A DNA stretch of 64,000 nt from SZUA-547 sp963669265 (GTDB lineage: Bacteria; Pseudomonadota; Alphaproteobacteria; Rhodobacterales; Rhodobacteraceae), in the NCBI GenBank assembly GCA_963669265.1, contig OY769916.1, positions 1,364,001-1,428,000 on the forward strand, read 5' to 3'. The notes beneath the pieces were generated by a model. That model made no database searches and had not been told where the DNA came from. It saw only the letters and a list, made by a program, of their open reading frames with translations. A program made the translations under genes and the position numbers. This document shows, one piece after another, positions 26,383-34,767 of this stretch (within the stretch, counting starts at the first letter, position 1; every line of letters starts with the position of its first letter).

Positions 26383-28431
26383 TCACGAACGCCCCGAATC
26401 ACGCCGATTCGTTTTCTTTACCCATATGCGTTCGTCGATGAAGCGCTGCAACTCGGAAGCGTCATGATCCGTCGCGCCGCCGTCGTCTTCGGGCAACTTA
26501 TTCGCCTCCAATTCGCTTTCAAGCGTCGCCCGCAGCCGTTCCGTGACGTGATCCTCCGACGCAGTGGGCGCGGCGGCTTCAGCCTCGCCGGCCTCCAGCG
26601 CCCGAGCGGTCTGCGCCACATGACGCGCCAGCACGTCGCGCAAGCCGCGTTCCGCGCTCTCGATCGGCGCGCTCCGCCTTGCGTATCGCATCTGCCCGAC
26701 CAGCGGCACCCGCGCCAGCGCCTCCCGCGGATCGGCGCCAAGGCGCGCCGCGACCCGCTGGGCGAGCGCATCCTCGGTGACGGCGGCGCCTTCTGAAATC
26801 ACGTCGACCGCCGCCGAGAGCAGCGCGGTGCGCATCGCGTCGAGATCGGGACAGGTGAAGTTGAGCGCCGCGATCTCGGAATCGAGCTTCTCCACTAGAT
26901 CGGGATGCGACAGCAAAGTTGCAAGGATTACGCTTTCCCGGCCGCGCGCCTCCGTATCGCCGCCGCCCTGTCGGGCCAGAAGCGAATTGCGAGTCTCGGC
27001 CGTCGGATGCGCCGGCGCCTGCCACGCGTTGAACTTGCCGCCGCGGCCGCCGCCGGACCCACCTCGTGATCCAAAGCCGCGCGGCCCGCCCCGGTAGCCG
27101 CCCGAGTTTGGCGTAAATCTTTGCGCGCCGCCGCCATACGCCGATTTGGGCGCGAACAACTCCGCCCGCTTTTCCTTGATCGCCGCATGGTAATGCTCTC
27201 GCACCAGCGGGTCCGAGATCCGCGCCAGCGCTTCTTTCAGGCTCTTGTCGAGCGCGGCGCGGCGTTCCGGACTGTCAAAGATCTTTCCCTCGACCTCCCT
27301 CCGCCACAGCAGATCGACCATCGGCAGCGCCGCCTTCAGCGCCTCGCGCATCGCGCCGGGGCCGCCCGAGCGGATCAACTCATCCGGGTCGCGCCCATCC
27401 GGCAGAATGCAGAAGCGCAACCCCTTGCCCGCCTCCAGCATCGGGGCGGCGACGTCGATGACCTTCTCCGCCGCGCGCTGTCCCGCCTTGTCGCCGTCGA
27501 GTGCAATGACAGGCTCATCGGCCATGCGCCACATCATGCGCACCTGATCTTCGGTGACCGCCGTGCCGAGGGGCGCCACCGCGTGGTCGAACCCGGCCTG
27601 CGCCAGCGCGATCACATCCATATAGCCCTCCGCCGCGATCAGAGCGCCGGCCTTGCCGGCCGCCTCTCGCGCGGGGCCATGGTTGTAGAGCGTGCGGGAT
27701 TTCGAAAAGAGCGGCGTTTCCGGCGAGTTCAGGTATTTCGCCCGCGCATTCGGATCCATCGCGCGCGCCCCGAAGGCGATGCAGCGTCCGCGCGCATCCC
27801 GGATTGGAAACATCAAGCGCCCGCGAAACCGGTCGAAAGGCCTGCCACCCTCCTCCGGCTGGATCACCAGCCCCGCCTCGACCAGAGCCTCCATCTTGAG
27901 GCCCTTCTGCGTCAGATGCTCGATCAGCGCATGGCGGGCGTCCGGCGCATAGCCGAGCTCGAACCGGTCGACTGTTTCCTCGGTCAGGCCGCGCCGAACC
28001 AGGTACTCGCGCGTCTCCCGCCCCTTCGCCGATCGCAGATTCATGCGAAAGAACTGAACCGCCGCCTCCATCGCGTCGACCAGTTTGGCGCGGGCGTCTT
28101 CTCGTTCCTGCGCTTGCGGGTCCTGCTCCGGCATCGGCATGCCCGCATCGCCGGCGAGGATGCGCACCGCCTCGATGAAGGAGACATTCTCCAGCTCTTT
28201 GACGAAACTGATCGCGTCGCCCTTCGCATGGCAGCCAAAGCAGTAATAGAAGCCCTTGCGGTCATCGACATGGAAGGACGGCGTCTTTTCCTGGTGGAAC
28301 GGGCATGGCGCCCACCAGTCGCCTTTGGCCGGGTTGGATTTCTTCCGGTCCCACGTCACTTTTCGGCCCGCGACGTCCGACAGGGACACGCGGTCGCGAA
28401 GCTCTTCTAGGAATCCGGGGGGCAGCGCCAT
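26383..28431 (-). CDS. dnaG: DNA primase
   Basis: 682 residues. Makes RNA primers at the replication fork. Zinc finger CPFHQEKTPSFHVDD...YYCFGCHAKGD at about 43-70, catalytic RNA-polymerase domain in the middle, TOPRIM core IAAEGYMDVIALAQAGFDHAV (shown to 20) near 270 with the DGDKAGQRAAEK acidic motif, and a C-terminal helicase-binding helical domain from about 490. A Gly/Arg-rich linker at about 434-475 (GGYRGGPRGFGSRGG) separates the parts, see findings. It lies between the DUF3572 gene (42 nt) and rpoD (71 nt), likely one operon. Confidence 0.97.
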   Translation of the reverse strand: MALPPGFLEELRDRVSLSDVAGRKVTWDRKKSNPAKGDWWAPCPFHQEKTPSFHVDDRKGFYYCFGCHAKGDAISFVKELENVSFIEAVRILAGDAGMPMPEQDPQAQEREDARAKLVDAMEAAVQFFRMNLRSAKGRETREYLVRRGLTEETVDRFELGYAPDARHALIEHLTQKGLKMEALVEAGLVIQPEEGGRPFDRFRGRLMFPIRDARGRCIAFGARAMDPNARAKYLNSPETPLFSKSRTLYNHGPAREAAGKAGALIAAEGYMDVIALAQAGFDHAVAPLGTAVTEDQVRMMWRMADEPVIALDGDKAGQRAAEKVIDVAAPMLEAGKGLRFCILPDGRDPDELIRSGGPGAMREALKAALPMVDLLWRREVEGKIFDSPERRAALDKSLKEALARISDPLVREHYHAAIKEKRAELFAPKSAYGGGAQRFTPNSGGYRGGPRGFGSRGGSGGGRGGKFNAWQAPAHPTAETRNSLLARQGGGDTEARGRESVILATLLSHPDLVEKLDSEIAALNFTCPDLDAMRTALLSAAVDVISEGAAVTEDALAQRVAARLGADPREALARVPLVGQMRYARRSAPIESAERGLRDVLARHVAQTARALEAGEAEAAAPTASEDHVTERLRATLESELEANKLPEDDGGATDHDASELQRFIDERIWVKKTNRRDSGRS

Positions 28432-28473
28432 CGCCAGACTATCCCGCCGCGCGGCTGAGTCTGCAAGCCGTGC

Positions 28474-28752
28474 TCAGGTCCAGTGCGGGATATCCCCGCC
28501 CGGCAGCGCCGCCCGCGCCTGCATCGGCGCCTCATGCCCAAGCCCGCGATCATCGCAGAACGCCATCAGCAGCGGCTCTTCGGACAGCATGAAATCCATC
28601 ACGAACCCCAAAAAGGCGGGGTCCGCCGCCCGCGCGCGCAGCTCCGCCGGCCCGGCGCCGGAATTGGCCAGAAACCGGCCCAGCGCATCCGGTTGCCCCG
28701 CCAGCCAGCCGAGCGCGTCGATCGCCAGCGCCTCCGCCTCCGCTTTGTTCAT
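28474..28752 (-). CDS. DUF3572 small protein
   Basis: 92 residues from ATG 28752 (a TTG at 28770 would add six). Helical sequence LAIDALGWLAGQPDALGRFLA and DPAFLGFVMDFMLSEEPLLMAF are typical of DUF3572, a small alphaproteobacterial family without known function. It is 42 nt upstream of dnaG and in the same direction, a position that suggests co-transcription with the dnaG-rpoD operon. Confidence 0.85.
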   Translation of the reverse strand: MNKAEAEALAIDALGWLAGQPDALGRFLANSGAGPAELRARAADPAFLGFVMDFMLSEEPLLMAFCDDRGLGHEAPMQARAALPGGDIPHWT

Positions 28753-28882
28753 CTCGGAATCCTGTTTCAACTTCGACGCGAATTTTAACGAGTCGCTAGG
28801 AGTTCATTAACGACTCTGACGTCTCTTGGTCGCGCCCCGTCAGACACGCCCATTGAGTCTGGCCGGGAACGGAGAGCGAGAA

Positions 28883-29344
28883 ATGCATTACGATGTCAGA
28901 CGCCCGTTTCCAAGTGCGCCGGAGGCGCTTCTCGCGCAGCGCGCCGAAACGGACCGCGCCCCGGCGGCCGGCCATAAGGTCCCCAAGGTATTGATCATCG
29001 AAGACGATCCGTTGAACCGAAAGCTCTTCCAAGATCTGCTGCGCGCCAACGGCTACGACATATGCTGCGCCTCGGACGGAATCGCTGGGCTGGCGGCATG
29101 CGAGGCTTTTGCTCCCGATCTGATTCTTTTGGACGTTCAGCTGCCCGGCCTTGGCGGCGCCGAGGTTGCGGCGACAATCTCATCGGCGCCCCACGCCCCC
29201 AAAATCATCGCGATCTCCGCCTTCGCCGGCGCGGCGGAGGCCGCGCGCCTGCGCGAAGCGGGGTGCGTCGACTGCCTGCCGAAACCGATCGCGATCGCCG
29301 AATTTCAGGTCCGGATCGACCGGGCGCTGGCGGAGGTGAACTGA
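28883..29344 (+). CDS. divK: Single-domain response regulator DivK
   Basis: 153 residues. Receiver domain from about 38: VLIIEDDPLNRKLFQDLLRANGYD, phospho-acceptor in DLILLDVQLPGLGG, conserved Thr/Ser and the Lys in CLPKPIAIAEF. No output domain. In alphaproteobacteria DivK controls the CckA-CtrA pathway by binding histidine kinases such as DivL and PleC/DivJ. It has an N-terminal extension of about 35 residues not seen in the usual 120-130-residue DivK. Start ATG 28883 has GGAG 9 nt upstream. Its stop overlaps the pleD start by one base (TGATG), so the two are translated together. Confidence 0.93.
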   Translation: MHYDVRRPFPSAPEALLAQRAETDRAPAAGHKVPKVLIIEDDPLNRKLFQDLLRANGYDICCASDGIAGLAACEAFAPDLILLDVQLPGLGGAEVAATISSAPHAPKIIAISAFAGAAEAARLREAGCVDCLPKPIAIAEFQVRIDRALAEVN

Positions 29345-30735
29345 TGACCGGGCGCGTGCTGATTGTCGAAGACATCGCCACCAATCGGGCGATTTTGCGC
29401 GCGAAGCTGGACGCGGCCTATTATGAGGTCGAAACGGCGGTCGACGGGCCGGAGGCGCTGGAGGCCGTCGCCGCCTGCCCGCCGGACCTGATCCTGCTGG
29501 ACGTGATGATGCCGGGAATGGACGGGTTCGAGGTCTGCCGCCGCCTGAAGGCGGATCACGACCTGGCGCATATTCCCGTCGTCATGATCACCGCGCTGGA
29601 GCATTCGGGCGATCGCATTCGCGGTCTGGAGGCCGGCGCAGATGATTTTCTCAGCAAGCCGGTCGACGACCTCGCCCTTTTCGCCCGCCTGCGCAGCCTG
29701 ATGCGCATGAAGCTGATGGTCGACGAGCTCCGCCTGCGCGACGAGACGAGCGCGATACTGGGCCTTGGCGGCTCTCCCATCGCGACCGAGATAGAGGGCG
29801 GATCGATTCTCGTCATCGAACGGACGCAAGAAGCCGCCGCTGCGGCGAAAGACGGCCTCTGCGCCCGAATCGAGGACGCCGAATTGCAGATCGAAGCGGC
29901 CTCGGCCGAAGATCTGGGCGCGCCGGAGGCGCTGAATCTGGCCGCCCGTCTGGCCCCGGACGTGATCCTGACCGCCGGCGACGCGCGCGGCTTCGACGGC
30001 CTGCGGTTCTGTTCGCAACTGCGCGCAAGCCCGGTCATGCGCAACGCGCCAGTGGTCGCCCTGACAGGCCCCGGCGACGTCAGAATGGCGGCGCAGGCGC
30101 TCGATCTGGGGGCCGCCGACTATATGCTCCGCCCGCTGGACTGGTCGGAGCTGGCGGTGCGGGTCCGCTCTCAGCTTCGCCGGAAATTCTACGCCGACAG
30201 GCTGCGCGACAGCATGCGCGACACCGTGCGCATGGCCGCCGTCGATCCGCTGACCGGCGTCTTCAACCGCCGCTATGCGATGAACCATCTGGACGCGATG
30301 ATCCGGCGCGCGGGCGAGGCTGGAACCGCGCTGAGCCTGATGATGCTCGACATCGACCGGTTCAAATCGGTGAACGACCAGTTCGGGCATCCGGCGGGCG
30401 ACGCCGTGCTCAAGGAGTTCGCCCAGCGCGTCTCCGCCAACATCCGCGGTCTCGACATGGTGGCGCGGCTTGGGGGTGAGGAATTCGCCGTGGCGCTGCC
30501 GGAGGCGCCATTGTCAGCCACCGCCGTCGTCGCCGAGCGGGTGCGGGCGGCCATAGAGGCGCCGAGCTTCACCTGTGGCATCCTGCCCCAACCGCTGGAG
30601 ATCACCGTCAGCATCGGCGTGTCCGGATTGCGGGCGGGCGATGACGCGACCAGCCTTCTGTCCCGCGCCGACGCCGCGCTCTATGAAGCGAAGAACAGCG
30701 GGCGCAACCGGGTGACTTTCGCCGAAGCCGCCTGA
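29344..30735 (+). CDS. pleD: Response regulator diguanylate cyclase PleD
   Basis: 463 residues: receiver 1 (about 1-120, with DLILLDVMMPGMDG), receiver 2 (about 150-275) and GGDEF domain (about 300-460). It makes cyclic di-GMP from two GTP when phosphorylated and dimerised, and in Caulobacter drives the swarmer-to-stalked change. The active motif is GGEEF at 377-381, and the product-inhibition site RxxD is present as RGLD at 368-371. Receiver 2 has Ala-Gly where the phospho-acceptor would be (DVILTAGDARGFDG), as expected for the adaptor receiver in PleD. It is coupled to divK by a one-base overlap. Confidence 0.96.
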   Translation: MTGRVLIVEDIATNRAILRAKLDAAYYEVETAVDGPEALEAVAACPPDLILLDVMMPGMDGFEVCRRLKADHDLAHIPVVMITALEHSGDRIRGLEAGADDFLSKPVDDLALFARLRSLMRMKLMVDELRLRDETSAILGLGGSPIATEIEGGSILVIERTQEAAAAAKDGLCARIEDAELQIEAASAEDLGAPEALNLAARLAPDVILTAGDARGFDGLRFCSQLRASPVMRNAPVVALTGPGDVRMAAQALDLGAADYMLRPLDWSELAVRVRSQLRRKFYADRLRDSMRDTVRMAAVDPLTGVFNRRYAMNHLDAMIRRAGEAGTALSLMMLDIDRFKSVNDQFGHPAGDAVLKEFAQRVSANIRGLDMVARLGGEEFAVALPEAPLSATAVVAERVRAAIEAPSFTCGILPQPLEITVSIGVSGLRAGDDATSLLSRADAALYEAKNSGRNRVTFAEAA

Positions 30736-30761
30736 CGGGCCAACCGCGCCGCCAAAAACAC

Positions 30762-31304
30762 TTATTGCCTGTCCGAATCCTTGCGAGGGCCGTCATGCCG
30801 CCCGTCCCGGCCACGCCCGTCGCGCTGTTCGCGCCAACGCCGGCCACGCTCCCTGAACTTCTCAATGACGTCTGCGCGCTCCTCAGCCGTCAGATCCGCG
30901 CCAATCTCGATCATCGCGCCATGCGCCAGCGACCGGGTGGCGCTGCTGGCGGCCCGCAGCTCGGCCAGCGCCTGCTCCAGGGCTGCCGGATCATAGGGAT
31001 CGGCGGCGAAGACTTCCGCCACATTTCGGCGCGCCGCCTTCATCTGGTCGATCGCGGCGCGATACTCTTCTTGATGCTGCTCCAAGACGACGCGAGCGTC
31101 GTCTCGCTTTTCCTCCGGCACGAAGCGCGCGAAGCTGCGAATGTCTCGGAACCCGACCCCGCCATGCGAAGCCCCGTGACGCAGCGCGAGACCGCCGGCT
31201 GCGGCGATGATCAGCACGTTGACCGCCAGCGAGACGCCAAGCAGGATCTTCATCCATCGGGGCGCGCGGCGCGGCGCGGGCGCATTCGTATCCATCTCAG
31301 TCAT
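30762..31304 (-). CDS. CnrX/Spy-like periplasmic metal-sensor protein
   Basis: 180 residues. One membrane segment at about 17-40 (WMKILLGVSLAVNVLIIAAAG), then a periplasmic helical domain (about 60-155) with repeated LxxxR/E patterns (FVPEEKRDDARVVLEQHQEE, LAELRAASSATRSLAHG) and a basic tail. This is the family called periplasmic heavy metal sensor (Spy/CpxP/CnrX relatives). In Cupriavidus CnrX binds Ni/Co and releases the anti-sigma protein CnrY. Here the gene is the third of an operon after an ECF sigma gene and a single-pass protein, overlapping the latter by 4 nt. Few His residues remain in the sensor domain (HGASHGG, HQEE, AHGAM), so the ligand is uncertain. Confidence 0.82.
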   Translation of the reverse strand: MTEMDTNAPAPRRAPRWMKILLGVSLAVNVLIIAAAGGLALRHGASHGGVGFRDIRSFARFVPEEKRDDARVVLEQHQEEYRAAIDQMKAARRNVAEVFAADPYDPAALEQALAELRAASSATRSLAHGAMIEIGADLTAEERADVIEKFRERGRRWREQRDGRGRDGRHDGPRKDSDRQ

Positions 31305-31846
31305 CCCGCCCCTCCAAACACCGCAAACTCGGCCGCGTCAGGCCCCACATCCCAGCCCAGATCGACCACCGTCTCCTCCTGCGCCGCGCTTTGAAACCCA
31401 AGCGCCGAGGCCGCATTGTCCGGCGACGCATAGCCCAAACCCAGGCCGATCACGGCCATCATCGCCATAGAGGCGCCCGCCATCCGCCAGCCGCCGAACG
31501 TCTCCGCCAGATCGGCGAGCCAGGACCGGCTTTTCGGCGCGGTTGCGCGAAGCGCCTGCGGGCGCGGCGCGCGCTCCGCCGAAATCGTCGCGGCGTCAGT
31601 CAGGATCCGCGCGGTCAGAGCATCTGGTAAAGCGGGCGTCGGCTCCGCCGCCGCCAGATCGGCCAGCGCCGCATCCAGATCCCGGGCCAGCGCCAGCGCC
31701 GCCTGCGCCGCGTCGCCGTCAGGGCCTGCGAGCAGCGCCTCAGCGGCGGCGCGATGCCCCTCCGGCCAATGCGCCGGATCCGGGCCATAGGCGGCCGCGA
31801 GATCTTCAAATTCCGTGATGCTCATTTCGGCGTTCCTGTCAGCCAT
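31301..31846 (-). CDS. Putative anti-sigma factor, single-pass membrane protein
   Basis: 181 residues. A soluble acidic N-terminal half (FEDLAAAYGPDPAHWPEGHRAA) is followed by one hydrophobic segment at about 120-143 (WRMAGASMAMMAVIGLGLGY) and a short C-terminal tail. It lies 16 nt after the ECF sigma gene and overlaps the CnrX-like gene by 4 nt. The position and topology (N-terminus inside, small tail outside) are those of anti-sigma factors such as CnrY; I do not recognise a zinc-finger HxxxCxxC motif, so this is inference from context. Confidence 0.7.
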   Translation of the reverse strand: MADRNAEMSITEFEDLAAAYGPDPAHWPEGHRAAAEALLAGPDGDAAQAALALARDLDAALADLAAAEPTPALPDALTARILTDAATISAERAPRPQALRATAPKSRSWLADLAETFGGWRMAGASMAMMAVIGLGLGYASPDNAASALGFQSAAQEETVVDLGWDVGPDAAEFAVFGGAG

Positions 31847-31862
31847 CGCCGCATCTCCGTTC

Positions 31863-32441
31863 CTATTCGAGCCCGAGCCTGCGCCGATGCGGCGTCAGAC
31901 TGCGGGCCAGAGCGCGCCGACCGCGCGCAAGCAAGCTTTCAACCGCCTCGACGCTGACCTCCAGCGCCTCCGCGATCTCTGGATTGGACAACTCGTCGAA
32001 GTGACGCATCTCCACCGCGCGCCTTTGCCGTTCGGGCAAGGCGTCGATCGCCTGACGCAGCGCCGCCGCGCGATCCGAAGCCTCCAGCCCCGCCAGCGCG
32101 CCCGGCGTCTCATCCACTGGCTCGGGCGCGGCCTCCAACGGCGCGGATTTCCGGCGACGCAAACGATCCGTGCTCAGATTGAACGTCACCCGGTGGATCC
32201 AGGTGGAGAGCTTCGCCTCCCCCGGCCGCCAGTCGGGCGCGAGCCGCCACACCCGCAGCATCGCCTCCTGCGTCACATCCTCCGCCTCGGCCTCATCGCG
32301 CAGCATCCGCCGGGCGAGGGCCAGCGCGCGCGGGGCGTGGCGGATCGTCAGGACGCGCGCTGCGGACTGATCGCCCGCCGCGAACCGCGCCATCAGCGCG
32401 TCGTCGCCCTCTTCGCCGGTTGCATCCAGCGCCATCGCCAT
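31863..32441 (-). CDS. ECF-type RNA polymerase sigma factor
   Basis: 192 residues. Region 2 (LARRMLRDEAEAEDVTQEAMLRVWRLA and TWIHRVTFNLSTDRLRRRKS, in parts) and region 4 (LPERQRRAVEMRHFDELSNPEIAEALEVSVEAVESLLARGRRAL, in parts) are clear; region 3 is absent, so this is an extracytoplasmic function sigma factor. It probably recruits RNA polymerase to envelope or metal-stress promoters, including its own. It heads an operon with a membrane-anchored putative anti-sigma factor and a CnrX-like sensor. Confidence 0.92.
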   Translation of the reverse strand: MAMALDATGEEGDDALMARFAAGDQSAARVLTIRHAPRALALARRMLRDEAEAEDVTQEAMLRVWRLAPDWRPGEAKLSTWIHRVTFNLSTDRLRRRKSAPLEAAPEPVDETPGALAGLEASDRAAALRQAIDALPERQRRAVEMRHFDELSNPEIAEALEVSVEAVESLLARGRRALARSLTPHRRRLGLE

Positions 32442-32539
32442 ACGTCCCGGTCATCCCCTCTCCGCCCGGTCAGGCGGGTTCCGCGCCGCCCGATCCCATT
32501 TGTCGACCGGGCGGCGCGAGTGATATCGGCGCTATCCTA

Positions 32540-33055
32540 TCAGCGCTCCGGCCGCTCGCCATGCCGACCATAGCTGTGCCGGCCCCGCTTGAACTTCATG
32601 TTCTCCATTTCGTCCCGGTCGATCGCGCCGTCGCCATTGGCGTCCGCGCGGGCGAACATCCGGTCGGCGCGGTCTTCCGAGAGCGCGGCGAATTCGGCCT
32701 CCGAGATCACGCCGTCGCCATTCTCATCCATACGCTCCAACATACGGGCGGCGCGGCGTTCGGCCTTTTCCCGGCCCATCGCGGTCAATTCCTCCTGCGA
32801 AAGCTGACCGTCGCCATTGGCGTCGATCCGACTGAACCGCTCGCCGCGCAGCGCAGACAACTCCTCCATCGTCACCTTACCGTCGCCATCCGCGTCGGCG
32901 CGCTCGAACATCGCCGCGCGATCGAAGTGGCGGCCCTTGCCGCCTTCACGCGCCTCGGCGGGCACCGTGACGGAGGCGGCCATCAGCACAGCCATCGCGC
33001 CGGCGGCGATCAGAACGCCGGGGTTGCGGCGGGAACAGAGCCTCAATCGGGACAT
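32540..33055 (-). CDS. Exported EF-hand calcium-binding protein (four EF-hands)
   Basis: 171 residues. Signal peptide in the first 34 (GVLIAAGAMAVLMAASVTVPAEA). Four canonical EF-hand loops follow: DADGDGKVTMEE, DANGDGQLSQEE, DENGDGVISEAE and DANGDGAIDRDE, each with acidic residues at positions 1, 3, 5 and 12. A His/Arg-rich tail (RGRHSYGRHGERPER) ends the protein. It should bind Ca2+ outside the inner membrane. It lies about 100 nt upstream of the ECF sigma gene on the same strand, so it may be part of, or a target of, that system. Confidence 0.92.
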   Translation of the reverse strand: MSRLRLCSRRNPGVLIAAGAMAVLMAASVTVPAEAREGGKGRHFDRAAMFERADADGDGKVTMEELSALRGERFSRIDANGDGQLSQEELTAMGREKAERRAARMLERMDENGDGVISEAEFAALSEDRADRMFARADANGDGAIDRDEMENMKFKRGRHSYGRHGERPER

Positions 33056-33210
33056 CGTGAAATCCTCTCTTCGTTCTTTTTCATCCTATTCGCCCGGCCT
33101 GTCGCCCTGACGATGACCCTTTCACGGGGATCAGACTTGTTTCCGTCGCAAAAATCCGCCATCCCAGCGGCACAAATCGCACTCTTGGCAGATCGCCCAA
33201 CGGCGACTAG

Positions 33211-33633
33211 ATGAGACTGATGTCCACAGATCCAACACACATGTCCGACGAGCGGCCGATGCTGCCGTCGCTTCGCCGCGGCTGGACGCGCAAGTGTCCC
33301 CATTGCGGAAATGGCGCTTTGTTCAACGGGTATTTGTCGGTCTGCGACACGTGCGAGACCTGCGGCGAGGAATTTCACCATCACCGCGCGGACGACATGC
33401 CGGCCTGGGCGACGATTCTGATCGTGGGCCACTTGCTCGCCTCGGCGGTGCTGACGGTCGAGCAGGGCTTCCAGCCGCCCTATTGGGTGCATGTGGCGCT
33501 CTGGCCGACGCTGGGCGTCGCGCTCTGCCTGCTGCTGCTGCCCCGGATCAAAGGCGCGGTGGTGGCGATGCAATGGGCCAACCGCATGCACGGCTTCGAC
33601 CTCGCGCGCGAACCCGCCCAATCTCTTGACTGA
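33211..33633 (+). CDS. DUF983 membrane protein with zinc-ribbon-like N-terminus
   Basis: 140 residues. CPHCGNGALF and CDTCETCGEEF give two CxxC pairs of a likely zinc ribbon; HHHRADDMPAW follows. Two membrane segments cover about 70-95 and 103-125. This is DUF983, found beside cytochrome oxidase or NUDIX genes in alphaproteobacteria, without known function. The NUDIX gene begins within its last codons. The start may be ATG 33211 or one of the later in-frame ATGs (33220, 33241). Confidence 0.87.
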   Translation: MRLMSTDPTHMSDERPMLPSLRRGWTRKCPHCGNGALFNGYLSVCDTCETCGEEFHHHRADDMPAWATILIVGHLLASAVLTVEQGFQPPYWVHVALWPTLGVALCLLLLPRIKGAVVAMQWANRMHGFDLAREPAQSLD

Positions 33634-34324
33634 TCCCACGGCACCGGCGGAAGAGGTGACGCCCCGCGACGCGGCCACGCTGATCCTGATGCGGCGAGAC
33701 GGCGATGGCGCGCCGCGCGTGTTGATGGGGCGACGCGGCGGCAAGGCGCGTTTCATGCCGTCCAAGATCGTCTTTCCCGGCGGCGCAGTGGACCCCGACG
33801 ACGCCGCCTACGCGCCGCGTCAGACCCTTTCCGCCGACTGCGCCCAACGCCTTTCCAAAGACAGCGCCGCCAGACCGGAGACTTTGGCGCTCGCGGCGCT
33901 CAGGGAAACGTTTGAGGAGACCGGCCTCGCCATCGGCGTCTCCGACCTAGGCGCCGCTGAGCGCAGCGCCTCTGCGCCGGAGGGGTGGAAAGCGTTTCTG
34001 GCGCGCGGGCTGGAGCCGAGATTAGAGACGCTCACCTTCATGTTTCGCGCGGTGACGCCGCCCGCGGCCCCACTGCGGTTCGACGCGCGCTTTTTTCTGA
34101 CCGATATTTCCGCCGTCGCAGGCGATCCGGATGATTTCTCCGGCGCGTCGGGCGAGTTGGCCGATCTCGACTGGATGCGGGTTTCGGACGCCCAGGCGCT
34201 GGAGCCACCGTTTATCACCGGAATCGTGCTGGCCGAGATCGCCGCGCTGGCGGAGCGCGGCCGATCAGATGGCGCGCCGTTTTTCCGGCATGAGGGCGGA
34301 CAGTCCCGGTTCGAGATTCTTTGA
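33626..34324 (+). CDS. NUDIX hydrolase
   Basis: About 232 residues. NUDIX box: FPGGAVDPDD near residue 50 and LAALRETFEETGLAIG near 93, giving the GX5EX7REUXEEXGU pattern with an inserted stretch between the first and second halves. It likely hydrolyses a nucleoside diphosphate derivative; the substrate is not predictable. I place the start at TTG 33626, overlapping the DUF983 stop; GTG 33656 is an alternative. Long insertion between the two NUDIX halves is seen in RS-type (nudix family 7/19-like) CoA pyrophosphatase relatives, but I do not assign it. Confidence 0.85.
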   Translation: MTDPTAPAEEVTPRDAATLILMRRDGDGAPRVLMGRRGGKARFMPSKIVFPGGAVDPDDAAYAPRQTLSADCAQRLSKDSAARPETLALAALRETFEETGLAIGVSDLGAAERSASAPEGWKAFLARGLEPRLETLTFMFRAVTPPAAPLRFDARFFLTDISAVAGDPDDFSGASGELADLDWMRVSDAQALEPPFITGIVLAEIAALAERGRSDGAPFFRHEGGQSRFEIL

Positions 34325-34345
34325 CCCTTCGCATCCCGGCAATGC

Positions 34346-34373
34346 TTGACTTGGCCGCGCGCGAGCGTATTTA
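34346..34373 (+). promoter_or_regulatory. Promoter of rpmG
   Basis: TTGACT (34346-34351), 16-nt spacer, TATTTA (34368-34373), about 85 nt before the rpmG start codon. Confidence 0.55.
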
Positions 34374-34457
34374 GGGCGCTCTGATTCATCCGGGCGCGCC
34401 ACAAGGGCCGTCGCCCGACCAATTCGGCGGCGAAAAGACAGCCGCGAGGAGCAAGAC

Positions 34458-34625
34458 ATGGCGAAGCCGACGACGATCAAGATCCGGCTGAACTCGACGG
34501 CCGACACGGGGCACTTCTATGTGACCAAGAAGAACGCGCGCACCATGACCGAGAAAATGGTCGTGAGAAAATATGACCCGGTCGCGCGCAAGCATGTCGA
34601 GTACAAGGAAGGCAAGATCAAGTAG
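34458..34625 (+). CDS. rpmG: 50S ribosomal protein L33
   Basis: 55 residues beginning MAKPTTIKIRLNSTADTGHF and ending EYKEGKIK. It has the L33 core FYVTKKNARTMTEKM and KYDPVARKHVEYKE. No CxxC pairs, so it is the zinc-free form common in alphaproteobacteria. A small protein of the large ribosomal subunit near the E site. AGGAGC 10 nt before ATG 34458 is the ribosome site. Own promoter and terminator. Confidence 0.97.
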   Translation: MAKPTTIKIRLNSTADTGHFYVTKKNARTMTEKMVVRKYDPVARKHVEYKEGKIK

Positions 34626-34652
34626 TCTCGCCCCCTGATCGACGATCTATGC

Positions 34653-34677
34653 AAGGCGGCCTTGGGGCCGCCTTTTT
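34653..34677 (+). terminator. Terminator of rpmG
   Basis: AAGGCGGCC (34653-34661), loop TTGG, GGCCGCCTT (34666-34674) and a run of T to 34677. Confidence 0.9.
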
Positions 34678-34715
34678 CATGTCTGCTGTTCCCGTGACTT
34701 TGGGAACCGCCAAAC

Positions 34716-34743
34716 GAAAAAGGCCGGGGCGAACCCCGGCCTT
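34716..34743 (-). terminator. Terminator of the BI-1 gene
   Basis: On the minus strand AAGGCCGGGG (34743-34734), loop TTCG and CCCCGGCCTT (34729-34720) followed by TTT; 10-bp perfect stem 25 nt after the gene's stop. Confidence 0.9.
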
Positions 34744-34767
34744 AATGCGTTGCGATGCGCGTAAGGA

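Noticed and set aside
27121..28410. 429-codon plus-strand ORF antisense to dnaG
   Set aside because: Shadow of the primase gene, no ribosome site or domain.
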